A DNA stretch of 64,000 nucleotides from Pseudarthrobacter sp. NIBRBAC000502770 (GCF_006517815.1 NZ_CP041198.1:496001-560000); one strand, 5' to 3'; counted from the stretch's first letter, positions 54,063-63,467 are shown. The notes: generated from the letters alone by a model not told the origin. Program-made: numbers and translations.

Positions 54063-54249
54063 ACCCCAAAAGTGAATAAGTAGGACATTTGCTCCTGCCT
54101 GCAGGTGCGCCGGACTGCCCTCCCAACGTGCCGCGACGCCGCCGCGGGGCGGCGGGGAGGCCAGCGCCCGGGAACACCTGCCGTCCCGCCGTCGTTATCC
54201 CCCTTGGCGTGCCATGCCGGCGCGCCGCCGGCCAACCAAAGGACACCCC

Positions 54250-55077
54250 GTGACTGCTCCACGCACCATCGTGATTACCGGCGCCAGCGACGGCATCGGA
54301 GCCGCAGCCGCGCGGACGCTGGCCAGGGCGGGGGAGCAGGTGGTCGTGGTAGGCCGTTCCGCTGAGAAGACCCGCGCCCTGGCCGGGGACATCGGCGCCG
54401 ACTACTACCTCGCCGATTTCGCCCAGCTGTCACAGGTCCGGGACCTTGCGGCGAAAATCAAGGACAAGTACCCGCGCATCGATGTCCTGGCGAATAACGC
54501 CGGCGGGATCATGGGCAAGCGGACGCTCACCGTGGACGGCAACGAGTCGACGTTCCAGGTCAACCACCTGGCGCCGTTCCTGCTGACCACCCTCCTCATG
54601 GACACCCTCACTGCCAGCAGCGCCAAGGTGATCAACACCTCCAGCGCCGCGAACAACTTCGGCAAACTGGACCTCTTCGACCTCAATGCCGAATACGGAT
54701 ACAGCACCAACCGCGCCTACGGCACGGGCAAGCTCGCCAACATCCTCTTCACTTCCGAACTGCACCGCCGCTTCCATGACCAGGGAATCACGACGGCGGC
54801 ATTCCACCCGGGCGTGGTCCGCACCAACTTCGCAGCGGAGTCCGGGAGTCCGTGGCGGCACGCCTACACCACCTTGCTGAACCGCTTCATGCTGAGCCCG
54901 GACCAGGGGGCCGACACCATGCTCTGGCTCATCAACGGCACCGCAGGAACGGACTGGATCTCCGGCGCCTACTACGCCAAGCGGGCCCTGGCCAAGGCTT
55001 CCGCCCAGGCCTACGACGCCGAACTGGCGCGCGGGTTGTGGGAAAAGAGCGAAGAACTGGTCAGGGTCCGCGCCTGA
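54250..55077 (+). CDS. Short-chain dehydrogenase/reductase (retinol-dehydrogenase-like)
   Basis: A 275-residue SDR with a GTG start preceded by AAAGGAC. The motif is VITGASDGIGAAAARTLARA, then VLANNAGGIMG, the active-site INTSSAANNF and YGTGKLANILFTSELHRRF (Tyr and Lys). The arrangement fits the light-dependent protochlorophyllide reductase/retinol dehydrogenase-like SDR group. Substrate unknown. It is divergent from gntP. Confidence 0.87.
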   Translation: MTAPRTIVITGASDGIGAAAARTLARAGEQVVVVGRSAEKTRALAGDIGADYYLADFAQLSQVRDLAAKIKDKYPRIDVLANNAGGIMGKRTLTVDGNESTFQVNHLAPFLLTTLLMDTLTASSAKVINTSSAANNFGKLDLFDLNAEYGYSTNRAYGTGKLANILFTSELHRRFHDQGITTAAFHPGVVRTNFAAESGSPWRHAYTTLLNRFMLSPDQGADTMLWLINGTAGTDWISGAYYAKRALAKASAQAYDAELARGLWEKSEELVRVRA

Positions 55078-55090
55078 GTCGCTGCGGGTC

Positions 55091-55660
55091 CTACCGCTCG
55101 CAGCCCACTCCGTCGTGGTCCGCGTCCAAGCCGTAGATATCGCGGCCAATGACCTGGACGGGCCCGCGCACGTACGCCGGCCCGTTGCCGCTACCGCCGG
55201 CGCAGTCCACATCTGAAGCGATGGGTACGCACCCTGAGTAGTTGGGGTCGCAGCCCGGATTCGTCCCCGGCACGGGCTGGGCCGCCGGCGCGGGAGGCGC
55301 GGCGGCCTTGGCGGCCGCTTCCGCTGCGGCCTTTGCGGCGGCCGCGTCCTGGGCTGCCTTGGTTTCGGCGGCTTGCCGGGCTGCAGCCTCTCCAGCGGCT
55401 TTGTCTGCGGCATCCTTGTCCGCCGCAGCTTTGGCAGCAGCTGCCTTTTCTGCCGCTGTTTTCGCTGCCTGTTCGGCTGCTGCCTGGTCGGCGGCCGCTT
55501 TCGCGGCAGGAGTTGCCGTGGCGGCTTCACTGGCGGGGCTGCCAGCAAGGGACAGCGAAGCCTGGGTTGAGCAGCCGGCCAGCATGAGGACGACGGCAGC
55601 CGCGGCGCATGCGCGTCCAAGCGCCGCCCGATGAATGGGAAAATTTCGGAAGGCAGGCAT
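55091..55660 (-). CDS. Lipoprotein with Ala-rich coil and excalibur domain
   Basis: A 189-residue exported lipoprotein. The lipobox is VVLMLAGC near residue 30. Residues 45-125 are an Ala/Lys/Glu-rich helical stretch of heptad-like repeats. A Cys-containing segment (NPGCDPNYSGCVPIASDVDC) and the excalibur calcium loop (LDADHDGVGCE) close the protein. It is likely surface-attached, held away from the membrane by the helix, and may bind calcium. Start ATG as annotated. Confidence 0.87.
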   Translation of the reverse strand: MPAFRNFPIHRAALGRACAAAAVVLMLAGCSTQASLSLAGSPASEAATATPAAKAAADQAAAEQAAKTAAEKAAAAKAAADKDAADKAAGEAAARQAAETKAAQDAAAAKAAAEAAAKAAAPPAPAAQPVPGTNPGCDPNYSGCVPIASDVDCAGGSGNGPAYVRGPVQVIGRDIYGLDADHDGVGCER

Positions 55661-55755
55661 GCGTCCCCCAATGGCGTGTGCTGGATGCGGATGGCACGGC
55701 CAGCGTAGCTTCGCCTTCTGGCGGAGAACGGATTAAGCGCACATCTTGAGCCATT

Positions 55756-55803
55756 AACGGAGGAAGCGCTGCCCGGCTCCTGCCGGGCAGCGCTTCCTCC
55801 GTT
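55756..55803. terminator. Perfect 22-bp hairpin terminator
   Basis: A 22-base arm beginning AACGGAGGAAGCGCTG, loop TCCT, then the exact complement. It lies 22 bases beyond the stop of the leftward phosphoesterase gene. Confidence 0.85.
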
Positions 55804-55824
55804 CATGCTGTGAAGAGGGTTATG

Positions 55825-57519
55825 TCATTGGCCCGCGGGGTGCCCGTTGTGGGTGATCGAGGCGACCGCGCCTGTCTGCTCGTTGAGCAGGACCTTGTCG
55901 TTGCGCTCGTGGTGGAAGTTGAACATTGCCTCCATTGACCCGGCGGTCGCATCGGCCGAGGAGTCGCCGATCTGTCCGGTGTGCCAGTTGTCCTCAATGA
56001 ACTTCAGGATCGAGGCCTGGTCTGTTTCAGTGTGGTCCACGAAGTTCTTCTTCGCGAAGGGGGAGATGACCACCAGCGGCTGGCGGGGGCCGGGTCCGCA
56101 GCGGTCGGCGTAGCCGCCGGCCACGGGGATGCCGTGCGCTGCGGCGTTCTGGCACCATGCGGCGTCGTCGGGGCTGTTGGAGGCGTTCTTCACCTTGGCG
56201 GCGACGTGGTCGTACCAGCCATCGGAATCGTCGTAGGCGAGGACGATGGCGGTGTCCTCCCAGTTCTTGGACTGCTGGATCTCGTTGACTGTCTTGGTGA
56301 CGAAGTTCTGCTCATCGACGGGGTCCGAGTAGGCGGCGTGGCCGTCCTGGAAGTTGGAGGCCTTCAGGAAGGACACGGCAGGCATGTTGTCGCTGTTGAC
56401 CACCTTGCTGAAGTCGGTCAGGTCGTACTGGTGGTTGGCCTGGCCGTTGTGGCCGATTTCTGCGTCGTTCGCCGGGGCGAGGTGGTGGGGGTTGGCGGTG
56501 GAGGCGTAGTACTGGAAGGGCTGGTGGTGCGGGTTGTAGTCCGTGCTGGAGACGCCGGCTACGTTGTTGTGGGTGCCCTTGCAGGCCGCCGGGGTAGTGG
56601 CAGTTGCCGCTGTGGTGGGCGCGAAGCCGCCCTGGAACCAGCCCCAGGACACGCCCTGGTCGTTGAGCAGGTCGCCGATGTTCTTGCCGGTCATGCCGGC
56701 CAGGTTGTTGGCCTTGGCGTGGCTGTTGTTGGAGCAGTCGTCGTAGACCGGGTCCGGGTCATTGATCATGGTGCCGACGCCGTTGGCGTCCGGGACGCGG
56801 ACCGTGTAGTCGCTGGCGGTGGGCTTCACCGGCTGGCCGGCGGCGGTGAATTCCTTCACGCCGTGGGTCTGGCCGGAGACCAGGTTCAGCGCGCCAGGGG
56901 TTGAGGGGCCGAAAACGGTGCTGAAGTGGTTGTCGCTCATGGCATAGTTCTGGGCGTAGTTCCAGATCCCGCTGACCGTGTTGCCGTCGTAATAGTCCAT
57001 CGTCAGCCCGGGGCGCCCGTACTGGTTCGGTGCACAGGCGTCCTTGCTGGTGAACTCCACGAATTTATCCATCAGGCCGCCGTTGTACGCCTTCTGCTCG
57101 GCCGTGTACTCATGGTCCTGGTCGCAGGTGACAGCCTGCATTGGGGACAGCCGCGCCGGCTGGACGGAGTTGGGGTTGTTCGGGGCCAGCAGGCCAGCGC
57201 TGGCGAGGGTGTTGATGTCCTTGGGGGTGTCCTCGGATGCCTTGAAGGCAGCCGCTGCGGTGCCGGTACCCTGTTGGGTTTCGCCAGGAGCGTTGGCCGC
57301 GTTGGGGTAGGTGGCGAAGTAGTGGTCAAAGGAGACATTTTCCTGGAAGAGCACCACCACATGCTTGATCGGCGTGGCGGTGTTGCCCTGAGCCGTAACG
57401 GCAGTCGCGGGTGCGGCGCTGAAGCCGACGAGTCCGGCCGTCAGGGCTGAAGCGGCGAGTGCTGCCGCGCCGGTGGCGGCTGCAATTCTTTTTCGGGTGG
57501 GGGGTGCCATGGATGGCAT
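55825..57519 (-). CDS. Secreted phosphoesterase (phospholipase C/acid phosphatase family)
   Basis: A 564-residue exported enzyme of the PF04185 type. Following a signal region (AAATGAAALAASALTAGLVG) come the catalytic motif KHVVVLFQENVSFDHYFATY (near 52-71), MDYYDGNTVSGIWNYAQNYA, VFGPSTPGALNLVSGQTHG and the metal-site end IVLAYDDSDGWYDHV and VDHTETDQASILKFIEDNW. Likely hydrolyses phosphate esters or phospholipids outside the cell. Start ATG at 57519, weak ribosome site. It is followed upstream on the same strand by the DUF6454-like gene, 56 bases away. Confidence 0.9.
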   Translation of the reverse strand: MPSMAPPTRKRIAAATGAAALAASALTAGLVGFSAAPATAVTAQGNTATPIKHVVVLFQENVSFDHYFATYPNAANAPGETQQGTGTAAAAFKASEDTPKDINTLASAGLLAPNNPNSVQPARLSPMQAVTCDQDHEYTAEQKAYNGGLMDKFVEFTSKDACAPNQYGRPGLTMDYYDGNTVSGIWNYAQNYAMSDNHFSTVFGPSTPGALNLVSGQTHGVKEFTAAGQPVKPTASDYTVRVPDANGVGTMINDPDPVYDDCSNNSHAKANNLAGMTGKNIGDLLNDQGVSWGWFQGGFAPTTAATATTPAACKGTHNNVAGVSSTDYNPHHQPFQYYASTANPHHLAPANDAEIGHNGQANHQYDLTDFSKVVNSDNMPAVSFLKASNFQDGHAAYSDPVDEQNFVTKTVNEIQQSKNWEDTAIVLAYDDSDGWYDHVAAKVKNASNSPDDAAWCQNAAAHGIPVAGGYADRCGPGPRQPLVVISPFAKKNFVDHTETDQASILKFIEDNWHTGQIGDSSADATAGSMEAMFNFHHERNDKVLLNEQTGAVASITHNGHPAGQ

Positions 57520-57575
57520 GGGGTATCCAATCGTTTCAGGTGATGCGGGCGCCGCGGGGAGCGGCGGGTCTGGGG

Positions 57576-58595
57576 CTATTTGGCCGGGGTGACGTCGGCT
57601 TCGTAGGTGAGGATTTCCGTGCCGTTGCCTTCTTCACCGTTGTCCGGGGCCACCGTCATGCTGAGGTGGTTGCCGTCGGCGGTCATTTTGAACGGGTTGC
57701 GGGTGGCCACGTGCCCGGCGGTGGACCACTGCTGGAACGGGACCTCGCGGGTCACCTCATGGGACTTCAGGTCGATCATCGCCATGCCACCCAGTTCATA
57801 GGTAGCTGCTGTGCCCCCGGCGGAGGGAGTCTGCGGGAGGTTGGTCACTCCGGCGCAGAGCATCTTCGCATTGGGTACGTACTGGCAGTCCTGGTAATCG
57901 ATGAAGTAGTTCGGGTTTTCCCACGTGGACAATTGCTTGCCCTGCAGGTCCCACTCCGCGAACCGCCGGGAGCCCCAGGTGTTGCCCACCAAGTGTCCGG
58001 TCTGCTTGTCCAGGACAATGCCGCCGAAGTGGTCCTTGACTTCGAACTGCTTGTGCACGTCCAGGGTCTGCGCATCAACCTTGTAGATGATGGCGCTGCT
58101 GTCCGGCCGGTACTGGGCCACCGGCACCCACACGTTGGTGCCGTCAAAGTCGATGCCACCGGGGTGGTACATGTCGCCCTCGCCAAGGGTGATGTCCTTT
58201 TGCAGGTTGCCGGCCTTGTCCATGACGAACAGATGTCCGATGCCCTTGCCGGGCGTGCGGTCGTAGCCGCCCTGCGGAGTGGGGTACTTGGCGGTGGGTT
58301 CGAGGATCTGCACGGCCGAGAGGAAGATGTGGTCCTGGCTGTAGGCGATTCCCTCTGTGTGGTAGGTGGGGAAGTTCAGTTTCAGCTTGGACGTCTGCTG
58401 CCAGGCGGTGTTGCGGTTGACGGCGTCGAACGCGTTGGCCAGTTCCGTGGAGGTTTCATGGTGGGTTCCGGCGGCTGGGCTGGTGCCCTGCTCCGGGACA
58501 TTGGCCTGCGCCGCGGCAGCGCCGGCAGCCGCGCAGGCGGCAACTATCAGCGACGCGGCCAGGGTCAGGGCGCGCCGGTTTGGTGTGGAGCTCAT
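57576..58595 (-). CDS. Secreted protein resembling DUF6454 family
   Basis: A 339-residue exported protein. Signal peptide (ALTLAASLIVAACAAAGAAA, cleavage near AQA). The mature part has repeated beta strands with segments FPTYHTEGIAYSQDHIFLSA, GIGHLFVMDKAGNLQKDI, MYHPGGIDFDGTNVWVPVAQ and FGGIVLDKQTGHLVGNTWGS, a six-bladed-propeller-like pattern. AAGAGG lies upstream. It precedes the phosphoesterase and may be co-transcribed. No catalytic residues identified. Confidence 0.77.
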   Translation of the reverse strand: MSSTPNRRALTLAASLIVAACAAAGAAAAQANVPEQGTSPAAGTHHETSTELANAFDAVNRNTAWQQTSKLKLNFPTYHTEGIAYSQDHIFLSAVQILEPTAKYPTPQGGYDRTPGKGIGHLFVMDKAGNLQKDITLGEGDMYHPGGIDFDGTNVWVPVAQYRPDSSAIIYKVDAQTLDVHKQFEVKDHFGGIVLDKQTGHLVGNTWGSRRFAEWDLQGKQLSTWENPNYFIDYQDCQYVPNAKMLCAGVTNLPQTPSAGGTAATYELGGMAMIDLKSHEVTREVPFQQWSTAGHVATRNPFKMTADGNHLSMTVAPDNGEEGNGTEILTYEADVTPAK

Positions 58596-58724
58596 GGAGG
58601 GGGCCTCTTAAGGTTGGGGTCTCAACAGGAGCTCTCAAGTTACTAATGGGTAATGAACCGGGAGTGGCGGCCCGGTGAACGACGGCTGGCGCCGGGCTAA
58701 CGGGTTGGCGCGCGGGGCCGGTGC

Positions 58725-60137
58725 CTAGCCGCTGTTCCGGGCCATGGCCTCGCCAATGATCCGGGCGCCTTCGGGATAGGCGCCCGGGTTCGGGCCGGAA
58801 TAGTTAAGGCGGATGAACGCTCCGGCGGACTCGGCCGGGAACCACTCGGTGCCGGCGGCGATGATCACTCCGGCGTCCTCGCAGTCGCGCGCCAGCCTGG
58901 GAAGGTCGGTGGTGTCCGGGAGGCGCACCCACAGGTTGAGCCCGCCTTTGGGCAGGTTGTCGATGTGTGCCTGCGGGACGTGTTCCCGGATGCTGGTGGC
59001 CAGCAGGTCGCGGCGGGACTGGAGCTGCTGGCGGAGGCTCCGCAGGTGGGTCTGCCATCCTGGTTGCGTGACCACGTCCAGTGCCGCAGCCTGCAGGAGT
59101 CCGCTGACATACATGGACTCGGCGGCGCGGTGGCCCAGGATGCGTTCGCGCGCCGGCCCGCGCACGATCACGGCGGCAATGCGGATGGCCGTTGACACGC
59201 TCTTGGTCAAGGATCTGATGTAGACCACGTGGCCGGAATCATCGCGCGTGGCCAACGGAAGGGGGTTTGAAGTGATGCCGAAGTCGTGGGCCCAGTCGTC
59301 CTCCACCAGGAACGCGCCGTGCCGGTGGGCAACGTCCAGGATCTCGTCGCCACGGCCCGGCGCCCACTGCCCGCCCGTGGGGTTGGAATAGTTGGGCTGC
59401 ACGTAGAACGCCCGCGCTCCAGTCTCCGTAAAGGCGCGGTCAACGTCGGCGGGGTCCGGGCCGTCCGGCCCGGTGGGCACCGGGACCAGCCGCACCCCGG
59501 TCTGGGCGGCGGCGAGTATGGCGCCCCAGTACGACGGCGATTCGATGAGCAGCGGCTGCCCGGCGCCCACCAGGGCCCGGAAAATGGAGCTGAGTCCGCT
59601 TTGGCTGCCCGGCAGCACGATCACGTCACTGGGCGTTGGTGGCGTGGTCCCGGCCGGGGTTGCCGAGCCGAGCTCCTGGGCGAACCACTGCTGCAGTTCG
59701 GGCATGCCGGCGGCAGGTGGCCGGGACAGCGCGGCGTCGCCGCGGGCAGCGCGGGCCAGTGCGGACCGGACCAGCCGCTCCGGCAACAGCTCCCGGTCCG
59801 GGTAGCCGGAGTGGAACCAGATGGCCTCGGCGGGGACCGTCCGCATGGTGCCCGACGACGGCGGAAGCGGCGCTGAGGGAGAACGCAGCGCCGCGGTCTG
59901 CCAGCCGTAGTCCGACGGGCGGGCGGTGCGTACGGCGCGGACGAACGTCCCGACGCCAGGCCGGCTGTCGATCAGGCCCTGCGAAGCCAGTGCCTGCAGG
60001 GCTTTCTGGACCGTCACCGGGCTCGCGTGGTACTCGGCCACCAGTTGCCGGGTGGAGGGCAGTTTCGCTCCCGGGGCCGCTTCCGCAACCCACTGCCGGA
60101 GTGCCGCCACGATCCGTGAACTGCTATCGTTGGTCAT
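58725..60137 (-). CDS. MocR/PdxR-type GntR-aminotransferase regulator
   Basis: A 470-residue fusion. The N-terminal winged HTH is KLPSTRQLVAEYHASPVTVQ, and ALASQGLIDSRPGVGTFVRA; the C-terminal part is a PLP-dependent aminotransferase-like fold: QPNYSNPTGGQW, LVEDDWAHDFG and the PLP Lys in YIRSLTKSVSTAIRIAAVIV. It probably senses PLP or an amino compound. ATG 60137 lies a few bases past a TATGTT -10-like box, suggesting a leaderless transcript. It is divergent from the EamA gene, sharing the palindrome at 60148. Confidence 0.9.
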   Translation of the reverse strand: MTNDSSSRIVAALRQWVAEAAPGAKLPSTRQLVAEYHASPVTVQKALQALASQGLIDSRPGVGTFVRAVRTARPSDYGWQTAALRSPSAPLPPSSGTMRTVPAEAIWFHSGYPDRELLPERLVRSALARAARGDAALSRPPAAGMPELQQWFAQELGSATPAGTTPPTPSDVIVLPGSQSGLSSIFRALVGAGQPLLIESPSYWGAILAAAQTGVRLVPVPTGPDGPDPADVDRAFTETGARAFYVQPNYSNPTGGQWAPGRGDEILDVAHRHGAFLVEDDWAHDFGITSNPLPLATRDDSGHVVYIRSLTKSVSTAIRIAAVIVRGPARERILGHRAAESMYVSGLLQAAALDVVTQPGWQTHLRSLRQQLQSRRDLLATSIREHVPQAHIDNLPKGGLNLWVRLPDTTDLPRLARDCEDAGVIIAAGTEWFPAESAGAFIRLNYSGPNPGAYPEGARIIGEAMARNSG

Positions 60138-60147
60138 GAGAGAACAT

Positions 60148-60159
60148 AGTAGCGCTACT
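60148..60159. promoter_or_regulatory. Shared operator palindrome AGTAGCGCTACT
   Basis: A perfect 12-base palindrome between the MocR and EamA starts. The position over both promoters fits autoregulation and control of the divergent exporter, as known for MocR-type regulators. Confidence 0.6.
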
Positions 60160-60174
60160 GTGCTGGAGAGCCCA

Positions 60175-61062
60175 GTGATACTGCCCCGGCGGTCTTCCGG
60201 GATCTGGTGGGGCCTGATGGGTGTCGCGGCCTTCTCCTTCACGGTTCCCTTCACCAAGGTGGCCGTCGCCGGCCTGCCGCCGTTGTTCATCGGTTCCGGC
60301 CGTGCAGTGGCGGCCGCCGTCCTTGCCGCCACAGCGCTCGCGATCACCCGGCAGCGGCTGCCGCGCCCACGCACCTGGCCGCGCCTTGCGCTCGTGGCCG
60401 GCGGCGTCGTCGCAGGCTTTCCTTTGCTTACGTCCTACGCACTTACTGCGGTGCCGGCCGGACACAGTGCCGTGGTCATTGCGCTCCTGCCCGCCGCCAC
60501 GGCCACTGCCGCGGTGCTGAGGACGGGGGAGCGGCCAACGGCGGCCTTCTGGGCCGTGACTGTACTCGGCTCGTTGGCAGCGGTTGGCTTCGCCTTCCTG
60601 CAGGCAGGCGGTATCGGCCACCTGCACTGGGCGGACCTCCTGCTGCTCGGGGCCGTGGCCTGCGCCGCCGTCGGATATGCGGAGGGTGGCCTGCTGGCCA
60701 GGGAACTCGGCTCGTGGCAGACCATCGCCTGGGCGCTGGTCCTCGCCGCGCCGGCCATGCTGGTCCTGGCCGCGGCCTCCGTCCAGGGCCAGCCGCCGTC
60801 GGCCAGTCCAATCCAGTGGGCGGCGTTCGGCTACCTTGCCGTGGTGAGCATGTTCCTTGGCTTCTTCGCCTGGTACCGGGGGCTGGCGATCGGCCCTATG
60901 GCACAGGTGAGCCAGATCCAGCTGCTTCAGCCCATCCTGAGTATCTGCTGGGCCGCGCTCCTGCTGGGGGAGGCACTGACGTGGACCACCGCCATCGGCG
61001 CCCTTGCCGTCACCCTCTGTGCCGCAGCGGCCGTCCGCGTCCGGCTCAAGCCAACCGCCTGA
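60175..61062 (+). CDS. EamA/DMT-family exporter
   Basis: A 295-residue, ten-helix membrane protein with two EamA repeats: GLMGVAAFSFTVPFTKVAVA at the start of repeat 1 and LLLLGAVACAAVGYAEGGLL at repeat 2; SQIQLLQPILSICWAALLLGE near the end is a DMT hallmark. GTG 60175 has GGAG at six bases; the open frame begins earlier, but that part overlaps the regulator. Likely a metabolite or drug exporter controlled by the adjacent MocR protein. The paiB-like gene follows 18 bases later. Confidence 0.87.
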   Translation: MILPRRSSGIWWGLMGVAAFSFTVPFTKVAVAGLPPLFIGSGRAVAAAVLAATALAITRQRLPRPRTWPRLALVAGGVVAGFPLLTSYALTAVPAGHSAVVIALLPAATATAAVLRTGERPTAAFWAVTVLGSLAAVGFAFLQAGGIGHLHWADLLLLGAVACAAVGYAEGGLLARELGSWQTIAWALVLAAPAMLVLAAASVQGQPPSASPIQWAAFGYLAVVSMFLGFFAWYRGLAIGPMAQVSQIQLLQPILSICWAALLLGEALTWTTAIGALAVTLCAAAAVRVRLKPTA

Positions 61063-61080
61063 CCACCTGAAAGGACTCCC

Positions 61081-61701
61081 ATGTACATTCCTTCCCATTT
61101 CGCCGCCGAACCCGACGCCGTCCGGAACCTGTTGGCGCACCCCGGCGCTGCCAACCTGGTGACCATGACCGACGGCGGCCTGCTGGCAACGCTGCTGCCC
61201 TTCGCGTTCAATCCGCAGGTGGGGGAGCACGGTGCCCTCCAGGCGCACATGGCCCGGAACAACCCGCAGTGGTCCACTGCGCCTACAGGTGAAGCGCTGG
61301 CCATCATCCAGGGCCCGGACGACTACGTTTCTCCGTCGTGGTATGCCTCCAAAGCCGAACACGGCCGGGTGGTCCCCACCTGGAACTACAGCACGGCGCA
61401 CGTCTACGGGGAGCTGGTGGTCCATGACGATGCCGGCTGGCTGGCACGGCACGTCCGGCACCTGACGGCCTTGCATGAGGGCGGCCGGCAGGATCCGTGG
61501 GCCGTTGACGACGCTCCGGGGAAATTCGTCGCCGGGCAGCTGCGCGCGATCGTGGGCGTGGAGCTGGTGGTCAGCCGGATCGAGGCGAAGGAGAAACTGA
61601 GCCAGAACCGCTCCGCAGCCGACGCCGCGGGGGTGGCGGCGGGCCTCCGGTCGATCGGGCGCGAAGCCGGTGCGGCCGCCGTCGAACGCGTCCGCACCTG
61701 A
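61081..61701 (+). CDS. PaiB-family FMN-binding protein
   Basis: A 206-residue split-barrel flavin protein, MYIPSHFAAEPDAVRNLLAH, then LPFAFNPQVGEHGALQAHMA, IIQGPDDYVSPSWYASK and VPTWNYSTAHVYGELVV. PaiB of Bacillus is a negative transcriptional regulator. AAAGGA is upstream. It lies downstream of the EamA exporter in one probable operon. Confidence 0.9.
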   Translation: MYIPSHFAAEPDAVRNLLAHPGAANLVTMTDGGLLATLLPFAFNPQVGEHGALQAHMARNNPQWSTAPTGEALAIIQGPDDYVSPSWYASKAEHGRVVPTWNYSTAHVYGELVVHDDAGWLARHVRHLTALHEGGRQDPWAVDDAPGKFVAGQLRAIVGVELVVSRIEAKEKLSQNRSAADAAGVAAGLRSIGREAGAAAVERVRT

Positions 61702-61722
61702 GCCCGGGGCTACCGGACGGCG

Positions 61723-62850
61723 CTAGGCCGTCCGTTGCAGCAGCACCATGACCTCGTAGTGCGTGGTCTGCGGGAACATGTCCAGGACACGGGCACGCCG
61801 GGCGGTAAAGGAAGGGAGCGCGGCCAGGTCACGGGCCAGCGACTGGGCGTTGCAGCTGGAGTACACCACGTGCTGCACGTCCGAGGACTCCAGCCAGCCG
61901 CACAACTCCTTGCCGATGCCGCGCCGCGGCGGGTTCACGATCACCAGGTCCGGTGACCGCTCCGCCGCGAGGGCGAACGCGGTGGCGTCGCCGGCCTGGA
62001 ACTCCATGCCTGCCAGGCCAGCCTCGTCACTGCTGAGCCGGGCCGAGGCGATCGCCTCGCTGCTGGTCTCGATGCCGGTGACTGTACGGGACGGGGCAGC
62101 GCTGTGCAGCGCGAAACCGCCCACGCCGCAGTACAGGTCCCACACCGAGGCCGGCGCCAGCTCGTTGACCCACTCCCGCCCCTGCCGGTACAGGGCCGCG
62201 GCCATGCCGGTGTTGGTCTGGAAGAAGCTCTGCGGCCGCAGGTGCAGGTTGATGTCATTGACCCGCATCTCCAGGGTGGACTGCTCCGTCAGCAGGATCT
62301 CGCGGTCGCCTTCGAGCACCGCTTTGTGCTCCGGGAGCAGGTTGACGGAGACCACCTTGACCTGCGGCAGGTCGGCCAGGAGTTCGGGGAGGTGCTTCCG
62401 GATCCGTGGCAGGGTCTGCTCGGAGCGGAGGACCAGGCGGAGCATCACCTCACCGGCGGGGGACTCGGTGATGATGACGTGCTTGAGTTCCCCGGTGCGT
62501 TTCGGAACGTCGTAGGGGGTCAGGCGGAGGCGGCGGATGTAGGTGGCCAGCACCGGGAAGACGGCGCGCAGGCCGGGGGAGCAAACGCCGCATTTGCGCA
62601 GGTCCACGCCGTGCCCGTCAGCGTCGAGGATTCCGATGGTGGGGTTTTGTGCCGTCCCGCCGATCACCATCTTGGCTTTGTTGCGGAAGCCGGACTCCTG
62701 GCTGGCCACGGGCTCCAGCCACTCCAGTTCCGTGTGTCCGGCGAGGAGGGTCTGGCAGTGCAGCTGCTTGCCGGCCAGCTGTTCGCCGTACGGCCTGCCC
62801 ATGTGGGTGCAGGAGCGGCAGGTGCCGGCATCAAAGTAGGAACAGCGCAT
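61723..62850 (-). CDS. rlmC: 23S rRNA (uracil(747)-C5)-methyltransferase
   Basis: A 375-residue SAM-dependent enzyme that methylates U747 of 23S rRNA. The N-terminal iron-sulfur Cys cluster is MRCSYFDAGTCRSCTH plus KCGVC. The SAM fold has VWDLYCGVGGFALHSA, then NPPRRGIG and the catalytic Cys in YSSCNAQSLARDLA. Length and the short N-terminus without TRAM match RlmC rather than RlmD. It stands alone. Confidence 0.92.
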   Translation of the reverse strand: MRCSYFDAGTCRSCTHMGRPYGEQLAGKQLHCQTLLAGHTELEWLEPVASQESGFRNKAKMVIGGTAQNPTIGILDADGHGVDLRKCGVCSPGLRAVFPVLATYIRRLRLTPYDVPKRTGELKHVIITESPAGEVMLRLVLRSEQTLPRIRKHLPELLADLPQVKVVSVNLLPEHKAVLEGDREILLTEQSTLEMRVNDINLHLRPQSFFQTNTGMAAALYRQGREWVNELAPASVWDLYCGVGGFALHSAAPSRTVTGIETSSEAIASARLSSDEAGLAGMEFQAGDATAFALAAERSPDLVIVNPPRRGIGKELCGWLESSDVQHVVYSSCNAQSLARDLAALPSFTARRARVLDMFPQTTHYEVMVLLQRTA

Positions 62851-62899
62851 GACTGAACAAGTTTACCCGGTCGCCTTCCCAGCCAGGACGGGAAGGTGC

Positions 62900-62932
62900 G
62901 ACGACGGCACTTGGGGAAGTGCCGGCGTCGTC
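62900..62932 (-). terminator. Hairpin after the secreted protein gene
   Basis: GACGACG GCACTT pairs with AAGTGC and CGTCGTC around GGGG with a three-base bulge. It lies ten bases past the stop of the leftward gene. Confidence 0.55.
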
Positions 62933-62942
62933 CGTTGTGCCA

Positions 62943-63467
62943 TCACTTAAGGGCGTCGCAAACGTCAAGTGCCCTGCCCGTTGTGCTCACCAATTTGAAG
63001 GTGCCCATTGTGTCGATCGTGTACACGATCTTCCCGGTGTACTGGGTTGTGGTCGGGCCTGCGGGAACATCGGTGGGGAACATGATCAGCCCGTTGTGCC
63101 CAGTGGCCGTCACCGTTATGGTCCCGTCAGGGTTGAACTCGGTACTAGTGACGGAGCCATCCGTCCTGACGCTGATGGATTTTCCCGCGACAGGGTTTAC
63201 AGGATCCGGGCCGTAGTTGGTGTAGGTATTCAACGTTCCCTTTCCGGCCTCAAGCAGCCTGACCTGGTTTCCATTCTTGTCAAAGAATTTCTTGACCACC
63301 AGATTGCCATCGCTCCGGGACAGGCCAAGGGCGAAGCCAGGACATCCTAGGCCGGGATCCAGGATGACGTCTGGAGGCACGTCGGCAGTCGCTGCCGGCA
63401 CGGGGATCACAATTGCCGCCGCGGCAAGGGTGGCCGGGACCAGCGTGCGCATCATCGTCGATTTCAT
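62943..63467 (-). CDS. Secreted hypothetical protein
   Basis: A 174-residue exported protein. Signal peptide (VPATLAAAAIVIPVPAATAD). The mature part is beta-rich: PDVILDPGLGCPGFALGL, NLVVKKFFDKNGNQVRLLEA, GHNGLIMFPTDVPAG. ATG 63467 has AGAGG upstream. This pattern resembles small secreted actinobacterial proteins of unknown role; two Cys may form a disulfide. Confidence 0.72.
   Translation of the reverse strand: MKSTMMRTLVPATLAAAAIVIPVPAATADVPPDVILDPGLGCPGFALGLSRSDGNLVVKKFFDKNGNQVRLLEAGKGTLNTYTNYGPDPVNPVAGKSISVRTDGSVTSTEFNPDGTITVTATGHNGLIMFPTDVPAGPTTTQYTGKIVYTIDTMGTFKLVSTTGRALDVCDALK

Noticed and set aside
55242..55634. Ala-rich plus-strand ORF opposite the excalibur lipoprotein
   Set aside because: Reverse reading of the Ala/Lys coil codons; low-complexity shadow.
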